From the NCBI GenBank assembly GCA_964426675.1, contig CAYRRM010000010.1, positions 1-64,000 on the forward strand: a DNA stretch of 64,000 bases, given 5' to 3'. Under the pieces are notes generated by a model that had not been told where the DNA came from, did not search any database, and was given only the letters and a program-made list of their open reading frames with translations. The position numbers were made by a program, and so were the translations under genes. This document shows, piece after piece, positions 26,552 to 36,026 of this stretch (positions within the stretch are counted from its first letter, which is position 1; each line of letters begins with the position of its first letter). This DNA is from DYMC01 sp035406705. Lineage in GTDB: Bacteria; Verrucomicrobiota; Lentisphaeria; Victivallales; GWF2-50-93.

Positions 26552-27673
26552 TTAATCTATATAAATTCTTTTTACTCTTGAACCAAAAGAACATATTATT
26601 TCATATGAATGAGTGCCTTTTAATTTTGCCCATTGGTCAACAGTTATTTCATTTAAACCTTTGCCTCCAAGGCAGATAACTTCATCACCAATTTTAGATT
26701 CTGGAACCTGCATAAGAGAAATAGTGGTATAATCCATTGAAACTCTGCCAAGAATGGGGCATTGTTTTCCATTTATTAACACGTAACCTCTGTTGGAAAG
26801 GGCGAGCGGAAGTCCATCGGCATAACCTGCTGAGATTGTGCCTACAATAGTATCTTCAGGGAGTTTGTAAGTGCAGCCATACCCTATAAATGCTCCTGCG
26901 GGTAATTTGCGGATAGATGCAAGTCTTGTTTTTAACGTGAGAATACTTTTTAGTTTCATGCTTCGTTGTCCTTCAGGGTCGAAGTTCCCATGTAGATTTA
27001 TTCCAGTTCTGACAGTGTTGAATGGATTTTTAAAAGTTTCTGGGTAGTTATTAATGGCGTCACTATTTGCGATATGGATGGTTTTGAAATTAATACCTTT
27101 TTTATTTAGATAATTTAAGAGTTCTTTAAAATCCTCGATTTGTTTCTTTGTGTATGGGCAATTTTGTTGATATGCGTTTGGGAAGTGCGAGTATATGCCA
27201 TCAAATGATATATTTTTCAGATTCATGATTTCTGGAATTATCTTTTTGGCTTTTTCAAATCTGATTCCGAGTCTGCCCATTCCCGTATCAATGAGAATAT
27301 GACATCTTGCAATGATTCCCTTTTTTCTTGCGATGTTTGATATCAGCGTTGCTGTTTTTTCCTCGCATATGGGTATGATTATTTTATTTTTCAAAGCTTC
27401 TTCTATTTCTTCAGGAAGTATTGCTCCGAGAATCTGGATATTTTTTTTTAGTGGTATTAGTTGTAAAGCTTCATTTAATTCCGCCACACCAAATGAATGT
27501 GTTCCTGCATCTGATAATGATTCTGCTATTTTTTTTACTCCGAGCCCATAGGCGTTTGCCTTTAAAACAGAGATAACTTTGGATGGTTTTACTCTGTTTT
27601 GAATTATTTTAAAATTCTCTTTAAGATCTTTTAGATTTATCTCAAGCCATACTCTTGGTTTAATTTTATTCAT
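26552..27673 (-). CDS. alr: Alanine racemase
   Basis: 373 aa. Fold-type III PLP enzyme: the PLP lysine is in VLKANAYGLG (about residue 39); HILIDTGMGRLGIR and the loop SAGYADGLPL supply substrate and PLP contacts; GRVSMDYTT is near the C-terminal barrel. Makes D-Ala for peptidoglycan. Overlaps the end of the upstream lipocalin-like gene by 8 bases. The name is by family; broad-specificity racemases look alike. Confidence 0.93.
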   Translation of the reverse strand: MNKIKPRVWLEINLKDLKENFKIIQNRVKPSKVISVLKANAYGLGVKKIAESLSDAGTHSFGVAELNEALQLIPLKKNIQILGAILPEEIEEALKNKIIIPICEEKTATLISNIARKKGIIARCHILIDTGMGRLGIRFEKAKKIIPEIMNLKNISFDGIYSHFPNAYQQNCPYTKKQIEDFKELLNYLNKKGINFKTIHIANSDAINNYPETFKNPFNTVRTGINLHGNFDPEGQRSMKLKSILTLKTRLASIRKLPAGAFIGYGCTYKLPEDTIVGTISAGYADGLPLALSNRGYVLINGKQCPILGRVSMDYTTISLMQVPESKIGDEVICLGGKGLNEITVDQWAKLKGTHSYEIICSFGSRVKRIYID

Positions 27674-28139
27674 GATTACACCTTTTAAATTCTATTGAGA
27701 AGGTTTGATTTAAGGCTGCCTGAAAATAATCTCCTGAAAGAGTATCTTTATATTTATTGTATCTAAGTTTATAAGTACATCCGGGATAGCCTTCATCATT
27801 TAATTCAAGGAATACTATTATATTGGAATTTTGCATTTTAAAGTCGGATTTTGATACGTTTATTGGACGCGGATTGTAATATTTTGCAGTTAATTGATTG
27901 GATTCTTTTTCTGCTTCTATTATGATTGTATAGTTTCCATCAGTTCTTTGCCATGTTCCGATAAGGATTTTTAAATCTGGTAAAGAATTTTCTGAATTAT
28001 CCAGGGTTTTAGAATCCGTTATAGGAACCTTGATAGTTTGAGGGATTTTAGTGTCTTGCTTTGATGATTTTGAGCAAAAAATTGCCACAGAAATAATGAC
28101 GAAAAATATTAATATAAGAGAAATAATAAGCTTTTTCAT
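27666..28139 (-). CDS. Small exported protein, lipocalin-like, unknown function
   Basis: 157 aa from the ATG at 28139, two bases after the kinase stop; the longer in-frame extension overlaps the kinase and lacks family character. N-terminus MKKLIISLILIFFVIISVAIFCSKS is a signal/lipobox-like segment. The mature part has LKILIGTWQRTDGNYTIII, the GTW start of small beta-barrel (lipocalin-like) domains, and continues as alternating strands. Located between a histidine kinase and alr. Ligand unknown. Confidence 0.6.
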   Translation of the reverse strand: MKKLIISLILIFFVIISVAIFCSKSSKQDTKIPQTIKVPITDSKTLDNSENSLPDLKILIGTWQRTDGNYTIIIEAEKESNQLTAKYYNPRPINVSKSDFKMQNSNIIVFLELNDEGYPGCTYKLRYNKYKDTLSGDYFQAALNQTFSIEFKRCNHE

Positions 28140-28140
28140 T

Positions 28141-29415
28141 TTACTTTCTTTGCAATGGTATTTGGATTTTGAATTCGGCATATTTTTTATGCTCAGATTC
28201 CGCGCTGATTTTTCCTCCATGTGAATTTATAATCTGCCAGGCGGTATAAAGTCCGAGTCCCGTTCCTTTTTGTTTCATTAACTCGTTATTTTCCAATCTG
28301 GAAAATTTTTTAAAGAGTTTATTTTTATCTTCCTCTGTAAAACCAGGTCCTTGATTCCATACACTTAAGAGAACGTAGTTATCTTGTCTATCAAAAATTA
28401 TCTTTATATTTCCCTCTTCATATCCGTATTTTACTGCATTTCCGATGAGGTTTATAATGACGATTTTTATAAGTTCAGGATCACATGAAATATTTGTATT
28501 ATTGTTGCGGAATTCGCAGATAATTTTCATTTTTTTTGCTATTATTTGGGGTTCGAGTATAGAAATGCTTTCTTCTATTAAATCTTTCAACTTAATATTA
28601 TCTTTTATTTGGGGGGATAATTTTCCTGTCTCGATTTTTGCGAGATTCAAGTAATTTTTAGTTAATTCTAGCAGATATCTGGCTTTTGATTCAATTTTTA
28701 TTAATTTTTCTTTTTGTTTTGTTTCCATTTCTCCCAGGTAACCCTTGATTAGTATTTCTGCATCCATAATGATAGATGAAATGGGATTTTTTATTTCGTG
28801 ACTTACGAAAGCAAGCATTTCCATATATGCGTGGTTTTGGTCTGCGAGTTGTTCAATTAGATAGACTTTTTCAATGATTTGACTCAAATATTCTGCTATT
28901 GTTGAGTAAAGTGCTATATGTTTTGTATTATATTCTGTTTTTTTGTATGAACTAATGAATAGAAAACCTACGTTTCTATTATCGACTTTTAACGGGCATG
29001 TGATACTTGATTTGACGCCTTCTTTAAGGATAAGTTTCGTCGAGATGCTTTCGGGATTTTGACTATAATATTTTTCGAGATCATTTATGACTCTAATTTG
29101 ATTGTTTATTATTATTTTTTCGAGGGTAGTTCCAGAAAGTCCTTGCCAGAATCCTTTTTGAAGAAATATTTTTTCATTTTTAGATCGTGCCCAATATGCA
29201 GTTACCCTTGAAAAATCTTTATCGACGAAAGCAAGTCCAAGTCGGTCGCATGGAATTGGAGAATTTTCAAATAGGAAATTCATCAATTCATTGAGAGATT
29301 GTCTGGATGCAATTTTTTGCTTTATAAGCGCAAGGATTTCTTTTTCTTTCTTATTCAGAGAAGATGGCGTATTCAAGTTTTCAGGATTTAGAAAATAAAT
29401 GTAATATTCATCCAT
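28141..29415 (-). CDS. Cytoplasmic GAF-domain sensor histidine kinase
   Basis: 424 aa. Residues about 35-190 form a GAF domain; a short helix leads to HisKA with the phospho-His in FVSHEIKNPISS, then HATPase with N box NLIGNAVKYG, G1 WNQGPGF, F box LFKKFSRLE and G2 GTGLGLYTAW. No membrane segments, so it senses a cytoplasmic or diffusible signal. No response regulator adjacent: an orphan kinase. It sits between yicC and the lipocalin-like gene with 14- and 1-base gaps. Confidence 0.92.
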   Translation of the reverse strand: MDEYYIYFLNPENLNTPSSLNKKEKEILALIKQKIASRQSLNELMNFLFENSPIPCDRLGLAFVDKDFSRVTAYWARSKNEKIFLQKGFWQGLSGTTLEKIIINNQIRVINDLEKYYSQNPESISTKLILKEGVKSSITCPLKVDNRNVGFLFISSYKKTEYNTKHIALYSTIAEYLSQIIEKVYLIEQLADQNHAYMEMLAFVSHEIKNPISSIIMDAEILIKGYLGEMETKQKEKLIKIESKARYLLELTKNYLNLAKIETGKLSPQIKDNIKLKDLIEESISILEPQIIAKKMKIICEFRNNNTNISCDPELIKIVIINLIGNAVKYGYEEGNIKIIFDRQDNYVLLSVWNQGPGFTEEDKNKLFKKFSRLENNELMKQKGTGLGLYTAWQIINSHGGKISAESEHKKYAEFKIQIPLQRK

Positions 29416-29429
29416 ATTTATGTTAGATT

Positions 29430-30299
29430 TTACTCTATGTTTTGTATTTGTTCTCGAATTTTTTCGAGTTCAGTTTTAAACTCAATGGTCAGAGGAGAGA
29501 TTGAACATGGTGTTACTTTTATTGATAATGTTGAAATTTCACGAAATATTTCCTGAACGATAAAGTCAAGTTTTTTTCCTATGGGTTCGGAGGAGTCTAA
29601 GTTTTCTGTTAATTGTTGTAGATGGCTTTTTAAGCGGGTTATTTCTTCAGAGCAATCGCATTTTTCTGCCAAAATCGCAATTTCTTTTATAATTCTATCA
29701 TCATTTGAATCAAGTTCTATTCCCATTGACTTTACTCTTTCGATGAGTATTTTCTTTCTATTTTTCGGGAAATCTTTTGTTTTATTTTCAATTTGCATAA
29801 GAATTTTAAATAGTTTAGCAATTCTTTTTGATATGTCTTTTTGTAGGAAAAGTCCTTCTTTCTTTCTCATGAGGTCTAATTTATTTAATGCAGCGGATAC
29901 CGTAGTTAATATTAATCTGTCGGGATATTGATGATTAAGGTTTTCTTTATTTATGATGTCATAGACTTTTATAATATCAATAAGAGTTGGGGTGTTTAGT
30001 ATTTTTAATTTTTTTGAGATTGTTTTAAGAAATTTATGAATGTCTTTGAATTTATTTTCGATATTGTGGTTATTTAAACTAGTATTGTTTATTGAGGTAA
30101 GAGATAATCTGAGAATTACAGTGCCTCTTGAAATCTTTTTAGAGATAAGGTTTTGAAGAGGAAGTTCAAGATGTGGAATATATTCCTGTGAAGATATTTT
30201 TAAGTCAAAGTTTTTCCTGTTAATAGATGAAATATCAACAGAGCAAAGATATTGTTTATCTCTTTTTTCAGCGTGACCATAACCGGTCATACTTTTCAT
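29430..30299 (-). CDS. YicC family endoribonuclease-like protein
   Basis: 289 aa. N-terminus MKSMTGYGHAEK is diagnostic for the YicC family; the C-terminal DUF1732 part has KKLDFIVQEIFREISTLSIK, where the usual Gln-Glu-Met-x-Arg-Glu run is conserved in outline. YicC of E. coli acts as an RNase affecting sRNA turnover. In many genomes it precedes gmk; here the next gene is a histidine kinase. Overlaps the upstream lipoprotein stop by 4 bases. Confidence 0.92.
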   Translation of the reverse strand: MKSMTGYGHAEKRDKQYLCSVDISSINRKNFDLKISSQEYIPHLELPLQNLISKKISRGTVILRLSLTSINNTSLNNHNIENKFKDIHKFLKTISKKLKILNTPTLIDIIKVYDIINKENLNHQYPDRLILTTVSAALNKLDLMRKKEGLFLQKDISKRIAKLFKILMQIENKTKDFPKNRKKILIERVKSMGIELDSNDDRIIKEIAILAEKCDCSEEITRLKSHLQQLTENLDSSEPIGKKLDFIVQEIFREISTLSIKVTPCSISPLTIEFKTELEKIREQIQNIE

Positions 30300-30700
30300 T
30301 TTGTGGCCTCAAGAGATTCTTTATCAACAGAGAAGTCATCAATATTTCTTAAAAAAACATTTTCTGGGTACCAATCATCCATACGAGCTTCGGATACACC
30401 TGAAACTATTAGATATTTTCCTTTTGTTTTTGGAAGTTCCCATACTATCCATATATGGCAGACATCGTTTTTTGATATCTCAGCATTTCCACTTCTATTT
30501 AAGAGTTTTTTTCTATAAATTATTGGTTGACCAAATTTTACTTCAAACCTATCTGCGTCATCGAGGAATGTAAGCTCGGATAGCGCTTTTTCTCTTGCTT
30601 TATGAACGGCCTTATCTTGCCAATTTATAGCGCATGAGGTAGTTAATATTAAAAGTGAGAAAAGGACAGATTTTAATATATTTTCTTGTAAGTTATTCAT
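30296..30700 (-). CDS. Small lipoprotein of unknown function
   Basis: 134 aa from the ATG at 30700, five bases after the malG-like stop; the upstream in-frame extension overlaps the permease and is spurious. Lipoprotein signal VLFSLLILTTSCAIN with lipobox TTSC. The mature part contains KVLSEL-like helices then GQPIIYRKKLLNRSG and CHIWIVWELPKTKGKYLIVSG, a probable small alpha/beta domain. Co-transcribed with the ABC importer by position; function unknown. Confidence 0.6.
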   Translation of the reverse strand: MNNLQENILKSVLFSLLILTTSCAINWQDKAVHKAREKALSELTFLDDADRFEVKFGQPIIYRKKLLNRSGNAEISKNDVCHIWIVWELPKTKGKYLIVSGVSEARMDDWYPENVFLRNIDDFSVDKESLEATK

Positions 30701-30705
30701 TTTTT

Positions 30706-31545
30706 TTAGCCTTTTACAGCTCCAGAAGAAAGCCCTTTTACAAACATTTTCATTGTAAATATAAATATGAGTATCATAGGAATACTGGCTATTGTATAGC
30801 CAGCCATCAGATGTCCCCATTCTTTTATATATTCTGAATCCATTCTGACAAGTCCTACTGCGAGTGTAAGCATTTCATCATCGCGCATAACAACCAGAGG
30901 GAGTATGTAATCATTCCATAAACCAATAAATTGAAGGATACCGAGGGTTGAGAGAATACTTCCTGACATTGGTAGAACAATATTATAAACCTGTTGCAGA
31001 TGCGATGCTCCGTCAACTTCAGCTGCATCAAAGAGGTCTTGAGGAATATCTTCAATGAAATTTCTCAACACATAAATTTGAATAACCTGACCACCAGCAA
31101 CATAGACAATTATAAGAGCCCAGAAGGTATTTAATAAATTCATATTTTTAAGTAAGACGAATAGTGGTATTAAGCTCGCAACATGTGGCATTAACATTAG
31201 AATAAGAAAAAAGTACCAAAAAAATCTTGTTCCTGGCATTCTGAATCGAGCGAAGAAATAAGCGGCATTTATCGTCAGAAAAAATGTGAATATGATAGAG
31301 GTTAATGCTATAAAAATGGTATTAAAGATATATTTTGAAACATTTTTCCATGCTATGGCATAGTTTTCAAAATGAAAGGGGAGGGTAAATGCCCACGGAT
31401 TACCAACAAATTGAGCATTCGTTTTAAAACTTATTGTAATAGTAACATAAAGTGGGAAGAGAGCCATTGAAAGTATTAGAAGAATAAATAGATGTTTTGC
31501 TATTTCCCATACAATAGAATTAGTTTTATGGCTTTTAAAGAGCAT
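30706..31545 (-). CDS. ABC sugar importer permease, MalG type
   Basis: 279 aa, six membrane helices. The EAA loop is present as DAAEVDGASHLQQVYNIVLP, which contacts the ATPase. N-terminal SMALFPLYVTITISFKTNAQF is typical of MalG-like carbohydrate permeases. Partner permease 31547-32986 lies one base upstream. The cognate ATPase is not in the window, suggesting a shared MsmK-type ATPase elsewhere. Confidence 0.93.
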   Translation of the reverse strand: MLFKSHKTNSIVWEIAKHLFILLILSMALFPLYVTITISFKTNAQFVGNPWAFTLPFHFENYAIAWKNVSKYIFNTIFIALTSIIFTFFLTINAAYFFARFRMPGTRFFWYFFLILMLMPHVASLIPLFVLLKNMNLLNTFWALIIVYVAGGQVIQIYVLRNFIEDIPQDLFDAAEVDGASHLQQVYNIVLPMSGSILSTLGILQFIGLWNDYILPLVVMRDDEMLTLAVGLVRMDSEYIKEWGHLMAGYTIASIPMILIFIFTMKMFVKGLSSGAVKG

Positions 31546-31546
31546 T

Positions 31547-32986
31547 TTATTTCTCCACTCTAAGGTATTTATTATTTATTTCAGTTAATGCGAGAATAAA
31601 GAAAAATATGATTAACCCTATAGCACATGCATACCCCGCTCTTCCCTCCTGGAATGCAGAACGAAACATAAGGAGTCCTGGAACCATTAATTTACCATTT
31701 GGTCCTCCGTCTACGCCAAAAAGAATCAGGATGTGAGAATATGCCTGCATTGTTCCTATTATCATAAGGACCATATTTATTTTTACTTGATTCATTATAA
31801 GAGGTAATTCAATGTGTAAGAATTTCTGAAGTGGGTTAGCCCCATCGAGATCTGCAGCTTCATAAACGCTTTGTTCGATATTTTGTAATCCTGCCAGGTA
31901 TATTAATACACCTACCACACCGACCCACGGGAATCCCCATAATATTAAAGCTGGAAGAACGAGATGTTCATTGCCTAACCATACTGGCATTATACCTTCT
32001 CTAAATAGGCCGCCCCATCCCAATGCTTTATCAATGGCAATCAGTATATCCATGCATTTTGTGTATATCAAAATTTTGTTGAATATTCCTTCATTGGGAT
32101 TAAAAAAGAACTTCCATATTAGAAGATAGACCATACCAGGTATTATCATTGGAACGACGAAAAAAACTCTGTAAATATAATTCCATTTTTCGCTTTTTAG
32201 TCTGTGTATTACGACTGCTGTTACAATAGAGGGAATCATCTTTACTATGTTAAAGGCAACGAGAATAGCAATGACAGAGAATCCTCCCCACAGTATTTTG
32301 TCTCCTCCGCTGTATTTTCCAAGTGCCCAAAAAGTCAATCCTATTCCCCAGAATGCATGTATAACTTTTGCGCTGTTTGAAACTTCGTTTTCTTTTAAAG
32401 AAGGATAGAGCCATAAAATTGAGGCTGAAATAAGAGCGGAAAATAGCCACGCTGTAATAGAATTTAATCCTATTGTTTTAAGAATAGAAACACCCAGGAA
32501 TATAAAAGGTATAGAAATATAAAGCCATTTATTTTCATTTTCGTCTGATAGAAGGAAGTTAAAGATTAAGTATAAGGTAGTGAAAATTAAAATTCCTGTA
32601 CCAAGCTCTATTCCATAATTCTGTTTTTCAGACATAGCAAGTTTGTGAAAGAGAAGGGTCATAATGGATATTGCCGGCAGAACGATACTGCAAGAAAGCT
32701 GAAAAAATTTTCTCCATGGTGAATTCTCATTTTTTGCGGTGCCTATAAGTCCTGCGAAGAACGCAAAGGCAATTACCCAGAGTAAAGGCTTTCCAAGAAG
32801 TCTGTTAAAGTGTTGCATTCCAATGAAGTAGCTGATATCCTCTCCATTCCATCTGTAAAAGGAGTGATATAGAGCATTTAATGCAGGGTAATAAGAGAAT
32901 AAAGCAACAAGGAATACACTGGGTAATATAAATGCATATAGAATCCAGTAATATTTTAATTTCCTTGTTTCTATGACTTTTGGCAT
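31547..32986 (-). CDS. ABC sugar importer permease, MalF type, with extra membrane segments
   Basis: 479 aa, far longer than the usual 290-310. After the first helix (ILYAFILPSVFLVALFS) there is an inserted block of roughly 170 residues with about five to six additional hydrophobic segments (residues about 70-250) before the normal permease core begins at VIHRLKSEKWNYIYRVFF. The EAA loop is YEAADLDGANPLQKFLHIELP. E. coli MalF also has extra N-terminal helices plus a periplasmic loop, but this insert is membrane-rich. Pairs with the MalG-like gene. Confidence 0.9.
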   Translation of the reverse strand: MPKVIETRKLKYYWILYAFILPSVFLVALFSYYPALNALYHSFYRWNGEDISYFIGMQHFNRLLGKPLLWVIAFAFFAGLIGTAKNENSPWRKFFQLSCSIVLPAISIMTLLFHKLAMSEKQNYGIELGTGILIFTTLYLIFNFLLSDENENKWLYISIPFIFLGVSILKTIGLNSITAWLFSALISASILWLYPSLKENEVSNSAKVIHAFWGIGLTFWALGKYSGGDKILWGGFSVIAILVAFNIVKMIPSIVTAVVIHRLKSEKWNYIYRVFFVVPMIIPGMVYLLIWKFFFNPNEGIFNKILIYTKCMDILIAIDKALGWGGLFREGIMPVWLGNEHLVLPALILWGFPWVGVVGVLIYLAGLQNIEQSVYEAADLDGANPLQKFLHIELPLIMNQVKINMVLMIIGTMQAYSHILILFGVDGGPNGKLMVPGLLMFRSAFQEGRAGYACAIGLIIFFFILALTEINNKYLRVEK

Positions 32987-32998
32987 TTTTCCTTCCTC

Positions 32999-35071
32999 TT
33001 ACTTTTTAATGGATAAAGTGTTATAAACATTGAAAAATTCCTTACTGAAATTATTATCGGATAGATATTTTAATATTTGTTCCATATCGACGATATGCCG
33101 AGGGTAACTGTTTTTAAAACGTAAATAATTTTCCCACGCAGCAGGTAATTTGTTACATGCATCTTTGTATGAAGATTCATCTTTAGCAAAAGCTAATTTT
33201 GCGAGCCATATACTTCTGAGGTAATTTTTATCGGGGGTTTTTTCTATATTGTTTGTTATCTCATTTACATAATCTACTGCATATGCTTGAGGCATAAGAT
33301 CGTTCATCTTTTGTAAGTATTCCTCAAGAGAATTTTCTCCTGAAATATAGGGCCAATAAAGTTGATTTTCGATCATATCTGTTCGGCCTCCCCTTTTAGT
33401 GAAACTTAACCACCCCCAATATCCCTCTTCATTTGGTTCAAAAGGTTCAAGAGCTTTTATTGGTCTGGCTCCTTTTATTGAAGGTATCCATTGTGCCTTG
33501 CTATTTAGCTTCTCATTGTTCTGAGGAGTGGTTGCAAATTGTAAAAACTTTATAGCAAGATCAGGATTTTGGCTGTATTTAACTATCCCGAATCCAAAAC
33601 CCGTTCCAGAGACTTCTTTTACATTTCCTGCAAAATATTTTCCAAATATCGGATGATTTTTTGGTATTGGAAAGTCGAAAATTCCCACATCAAAGCGCAT
33701 TCTTTTTTTTATCCCCGCTTTTTCTGCAGGGGATAGTTCATCTACTTTTACAATAATTGGTCTTGACGGTAAGTCACCCTCTGATATATCTTGAATTTCT
33801 ATTCCAACCTTTTCCCATAGGCTTTTGCCATTTGTAGGAATTATTGAAATTCTTCTTTCCAGGGAATCTCGTTCTATTTTCAATTCTATTTTTCCTTTTT
33901 CTGCAGCAAGCATAATTTCTTTCTCTGCGTCTTTTGCGTTACTAACTTTCTGTCCATTCACTTCTAGTATTATATCTCCAGATGGTTGATCTTTAATCTT
34001 TTTTATGAAAGAAGAAGCATCCCAGCTTCCTGAAGTTATCATTGCGGCTTTTCCCTGAACAAAGGCAAAACCTGCGTCCATTCTATCTATTGACATAAAT
34101 CCAGGACTGAAATATCTTGAAAGATCCTTCATCAGTTTAAGTGATGCGACATTGTATTCGTCGTTGAAAGTAATTTCACCTTTTATCAAAGAAATGGCAA
34201 ATTCCTGCAGAGAAACATATCCATCGAAGTCCTTATCGAGATCAAGAGCTCTCTTAGCAGTTAACATTGATGAATAACGTGGACGAAAGATTGAAACCTG
34301 GTATCTTGATGAAGCAATAGGATCAAGTATAAACTTTGATTTTTTAGGTGGAGAGAGGAACGGGATATATTTATAAATAGGACTGACTGAATTTAGAAGT
34401 TCTTTGTTAAAATTTTCTATTTTTTCATTTTGGTTCTCGGTATATTTATTTATTTTGTCACAAATTTCAAATAGGTGAGTTAAATCTTTTGGCGGAGCAT
34501 CAGAGCCTAAAACTTCTTTAAAAATGTCTTTATTATAAAAGATTCTGATTGTAAATCTACTAAAACCAACCCCATAATAATCGAGGAGCTCGGTTATGTA
34601 TGTGCTTGCAAGACCATCATGAAATGTATCCATCCAGGGGAGATTTTTCAGATTTGGGTCTTTGCTATTGTAGGGATTAGGTTTTCTTATAATATCTCCA
34701 AGAGGCATAAAATATCTTCCACAATAATCAACCACGTTAAACATTCCTAATTCAATGAGATCTGGAGCTGTTCTACCTATTAATTGAGTTGTCACCCATT
34801 GGGCATATGCTCGTTCAGTTATAGGAATCTGAACTATATCAACTCCTGGATTTTGTGCCTCAAACTCTCTTGCAAGTTCTTCAATTGCATCTCTGACACC
34901 AAGTTCGAGTTGCCAGTGAGCGAGTCTTATTACTTTTTTCCCTTCTACAAATCCAGAACCTTTTATTTTATAAACGTTATAAAGAGCGCCAAGATAACAA
35001 AAGGCCAATATTGCAAGTCCAATCATATTGAAGATTGATATTTTTGATTCTATATCCTGTTTCTTATTCAA
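32999..35071 (-). CDS. Sugar-binding extracellular protein with EF-hand and PDZ-like insertions
   Basis: 690 aa from the TTG at 35071, chosen for its Shine-Dalgarno (GGAGAG, about 7 bases away) and an 8-base overlap with the TPR stop; longer in-frame starts overlap that gene by over 100 bases. One N-terminal helix (IFNMIGLAILAFCYLGALYNV) anchors it. The solute-binding core (IRLAHWQLE..., VDIVQIPITERAYAQWVTTQL) is family 1. Inserted in it are a canonical EF-hand loop, D-K-D-F-D-G-Y-V-S-L-Q-E (about residues 279-290), and a PDZ-like segment (about 360-460: GDIILEVNGQKV, then VDELSPAEKAGI). The core resumes at GTGFGFGIVKYS. Delivers a saccharide to the downstream permeases. Confidence 0.85.
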   Translation of the reverse strand: MNKKQDIESKISIFNMIGLAILAFCYLGALYNVYKIKGSGFVEGKKVIRLAHWQLELGVRDAIEELAREFEAQNPGVDIVQIPITERAYAQWVTTQLIGRTAPDLIELGMFNVVDYCGRYFMPLGDIIRKPNPYNSKDPNLKNLPWMDTFHDGLASTYITELLDYYGVGFSRFTIRIFYNKDIFKEVLGSDAPPKDLTHLFEICDKINKYTENQNEKIENFNKELLNSVSPIYKYIPFLSPPKKSKFILDPIASSRYQVSIFRPRYSSMLTAKRALDLDKDFDGYVSLQEFAISLIKGEITFNDEYNVASLKLMKDLSRYFSPGFMSIDRMDAGFAFVQGKAAMITSGSWDASSFIKKIKDQPSGDIILEVNGQKVSNAKDAEKEIMLAAEKGKIELKIERDSLERRISIIPTNGKSLWEKVGIEIQDISEGDLPSRPIIVKVDELSPAEKAGIKKRMRFDVGIFDFPIPKNHPIFGKYFAGNVKEVSGTGFGFGIVKYSQNPDLAIKFLQFATTPQNNEKLNSKAQWIPSIKGARPIKALEPFEPNEEGYWGWLSFTKRGGRTDMIENQLYWPYISGENSLEEYLQKMNDLMPQAYAVDYVNEITNNIEKTPDKNYLRSIWLAKLAFAKDESSYKDACNKLPAAWENYLRFKNSYPRHIVDMEQILKYLSDNNFSKEFFNVYNTLSIKK

Positions 35072-35978
35072 TTTTACTCTCTCCTGATTCAATTTTTTCA
35101 CCAGATAACTCTTCAGCTTTCTTTTTTGCAAAAAAAGCCTTTTCATTTGAGTTACATTCATTATAGAATCGCCTATAAAATTCAATTGCAGTTTTCTTAT
35201 CTTTTGTAATTAATTCAGAAATTCTAGCGATTCTGAAATAAGCATTTGCTTTCATAGGGAAACTTGTTGGTCCGTAATAGGAGTATAATTTAAGATATTC
35301 AACGGTAGACTTATAGTCTGAATTCAAAAAACTGAATTCAGCTAATTGAGAGCACATTACTGGAACGAGCAAAATATCTTCTTTTGGAGCATCTTTGGTA
35401 AGAGAGGACAGATATTTTTTTAAATTTTCATGGGCTTTTAACGATTTTTCATCTCTAAAATCATCTGAAGCCAGTGCTGCCCTTGTGAGAAGGGAATCCT
35501 GCCTGAACACATCTGTAGGATATTCAAGATCTAAGATTGCCCAGATTTCATCTGCTTTACCTCTGAAATTTTTACTATCAGATTGACTCCCAGATAATAA
35601 TGATAAGTGCATAAAAGCTTCCGCTTTCATTGCTAGAAAAAATGGTCTTAGACGATCTGATTTTTCTATTATCGAAAGGGCTTCATCGTAGATTTTTATT
35701 GCCTCTAAATAATCATCTGAACTTACATTACTTCTCTTTCCAAACTGTAAACAGAATGCAATACCAGTGAGAGCTTCGCATTTTTCCTGTTTTGTTTTTG
35801 CTAATTCTGACGCCTTTTGAAAGAGTATCTTTGCCTTATTTATCTCTTTAAAACCATATTCGCTCCACGCATTGCTTATAGTGTTTTTGAAGTCATCGTC
35901 AGAGAAAGCATGAAAACATAGAAGACAAAAAACGCAGATCACAAAAAATTTAACTTTTTGTTCATTTAAAAATTTCAT
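35064..35978 (-). CDS. Exported TPR-repeat protein
   Basis: 304 aa. N-terminal signal peptide (VKFFVICVFCLLCFHAFS). The rest is helical with tetratricopeptide-like repeats, for example EINKAKILFQKASELAKT, YLEAIKIYDEALSIIEKS and KKTAIEFYRRFYNEC. Such proteins scaffold complexes in the periplasm. It is the first gene of the ABC importer transcript and overlaps the binding-protein start, so the two are likely functional partners. No enzymatic motif. Confidence 0.75.
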   Translation of the reverse strand: MKFLNEQKVKFFVICVFCLLCFHAFSDDDFKNTISNAWSEYGFKEINKAKILFQKASELAKTKQEKCEALTGIAFCLQFGKRSNVSSDDYLEAIKIYDEALSIIEKSDRLRPFFLAMKAEAFMHLSLLSGSQSDSKNFRGKADEIWAILDLEYPTDVFRQDSLLTRAALASDDFRDEKSLKAHENLKKYLSSLTKDAPKEDILLVPVMCSQLAEFSFLNSDYKSTVEYLKLYSYYGPTSFPMKANAYFRIARISELITKDKKTAIEFYRRFYNECNSNEKAFFAKKKAEELSGEKIESGESKIE

Positions 35979-36026
35979 AGTCCTCTTAATTTATAGTTTT
36001 TAATAATAAAATCAAATTCAATAGGA

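Noticed and set aside
27312..28654. Open frames on the + strand opposite alr and the histidine kinase
   Set aside because: Fully covered by well-supported genes on the other strand.
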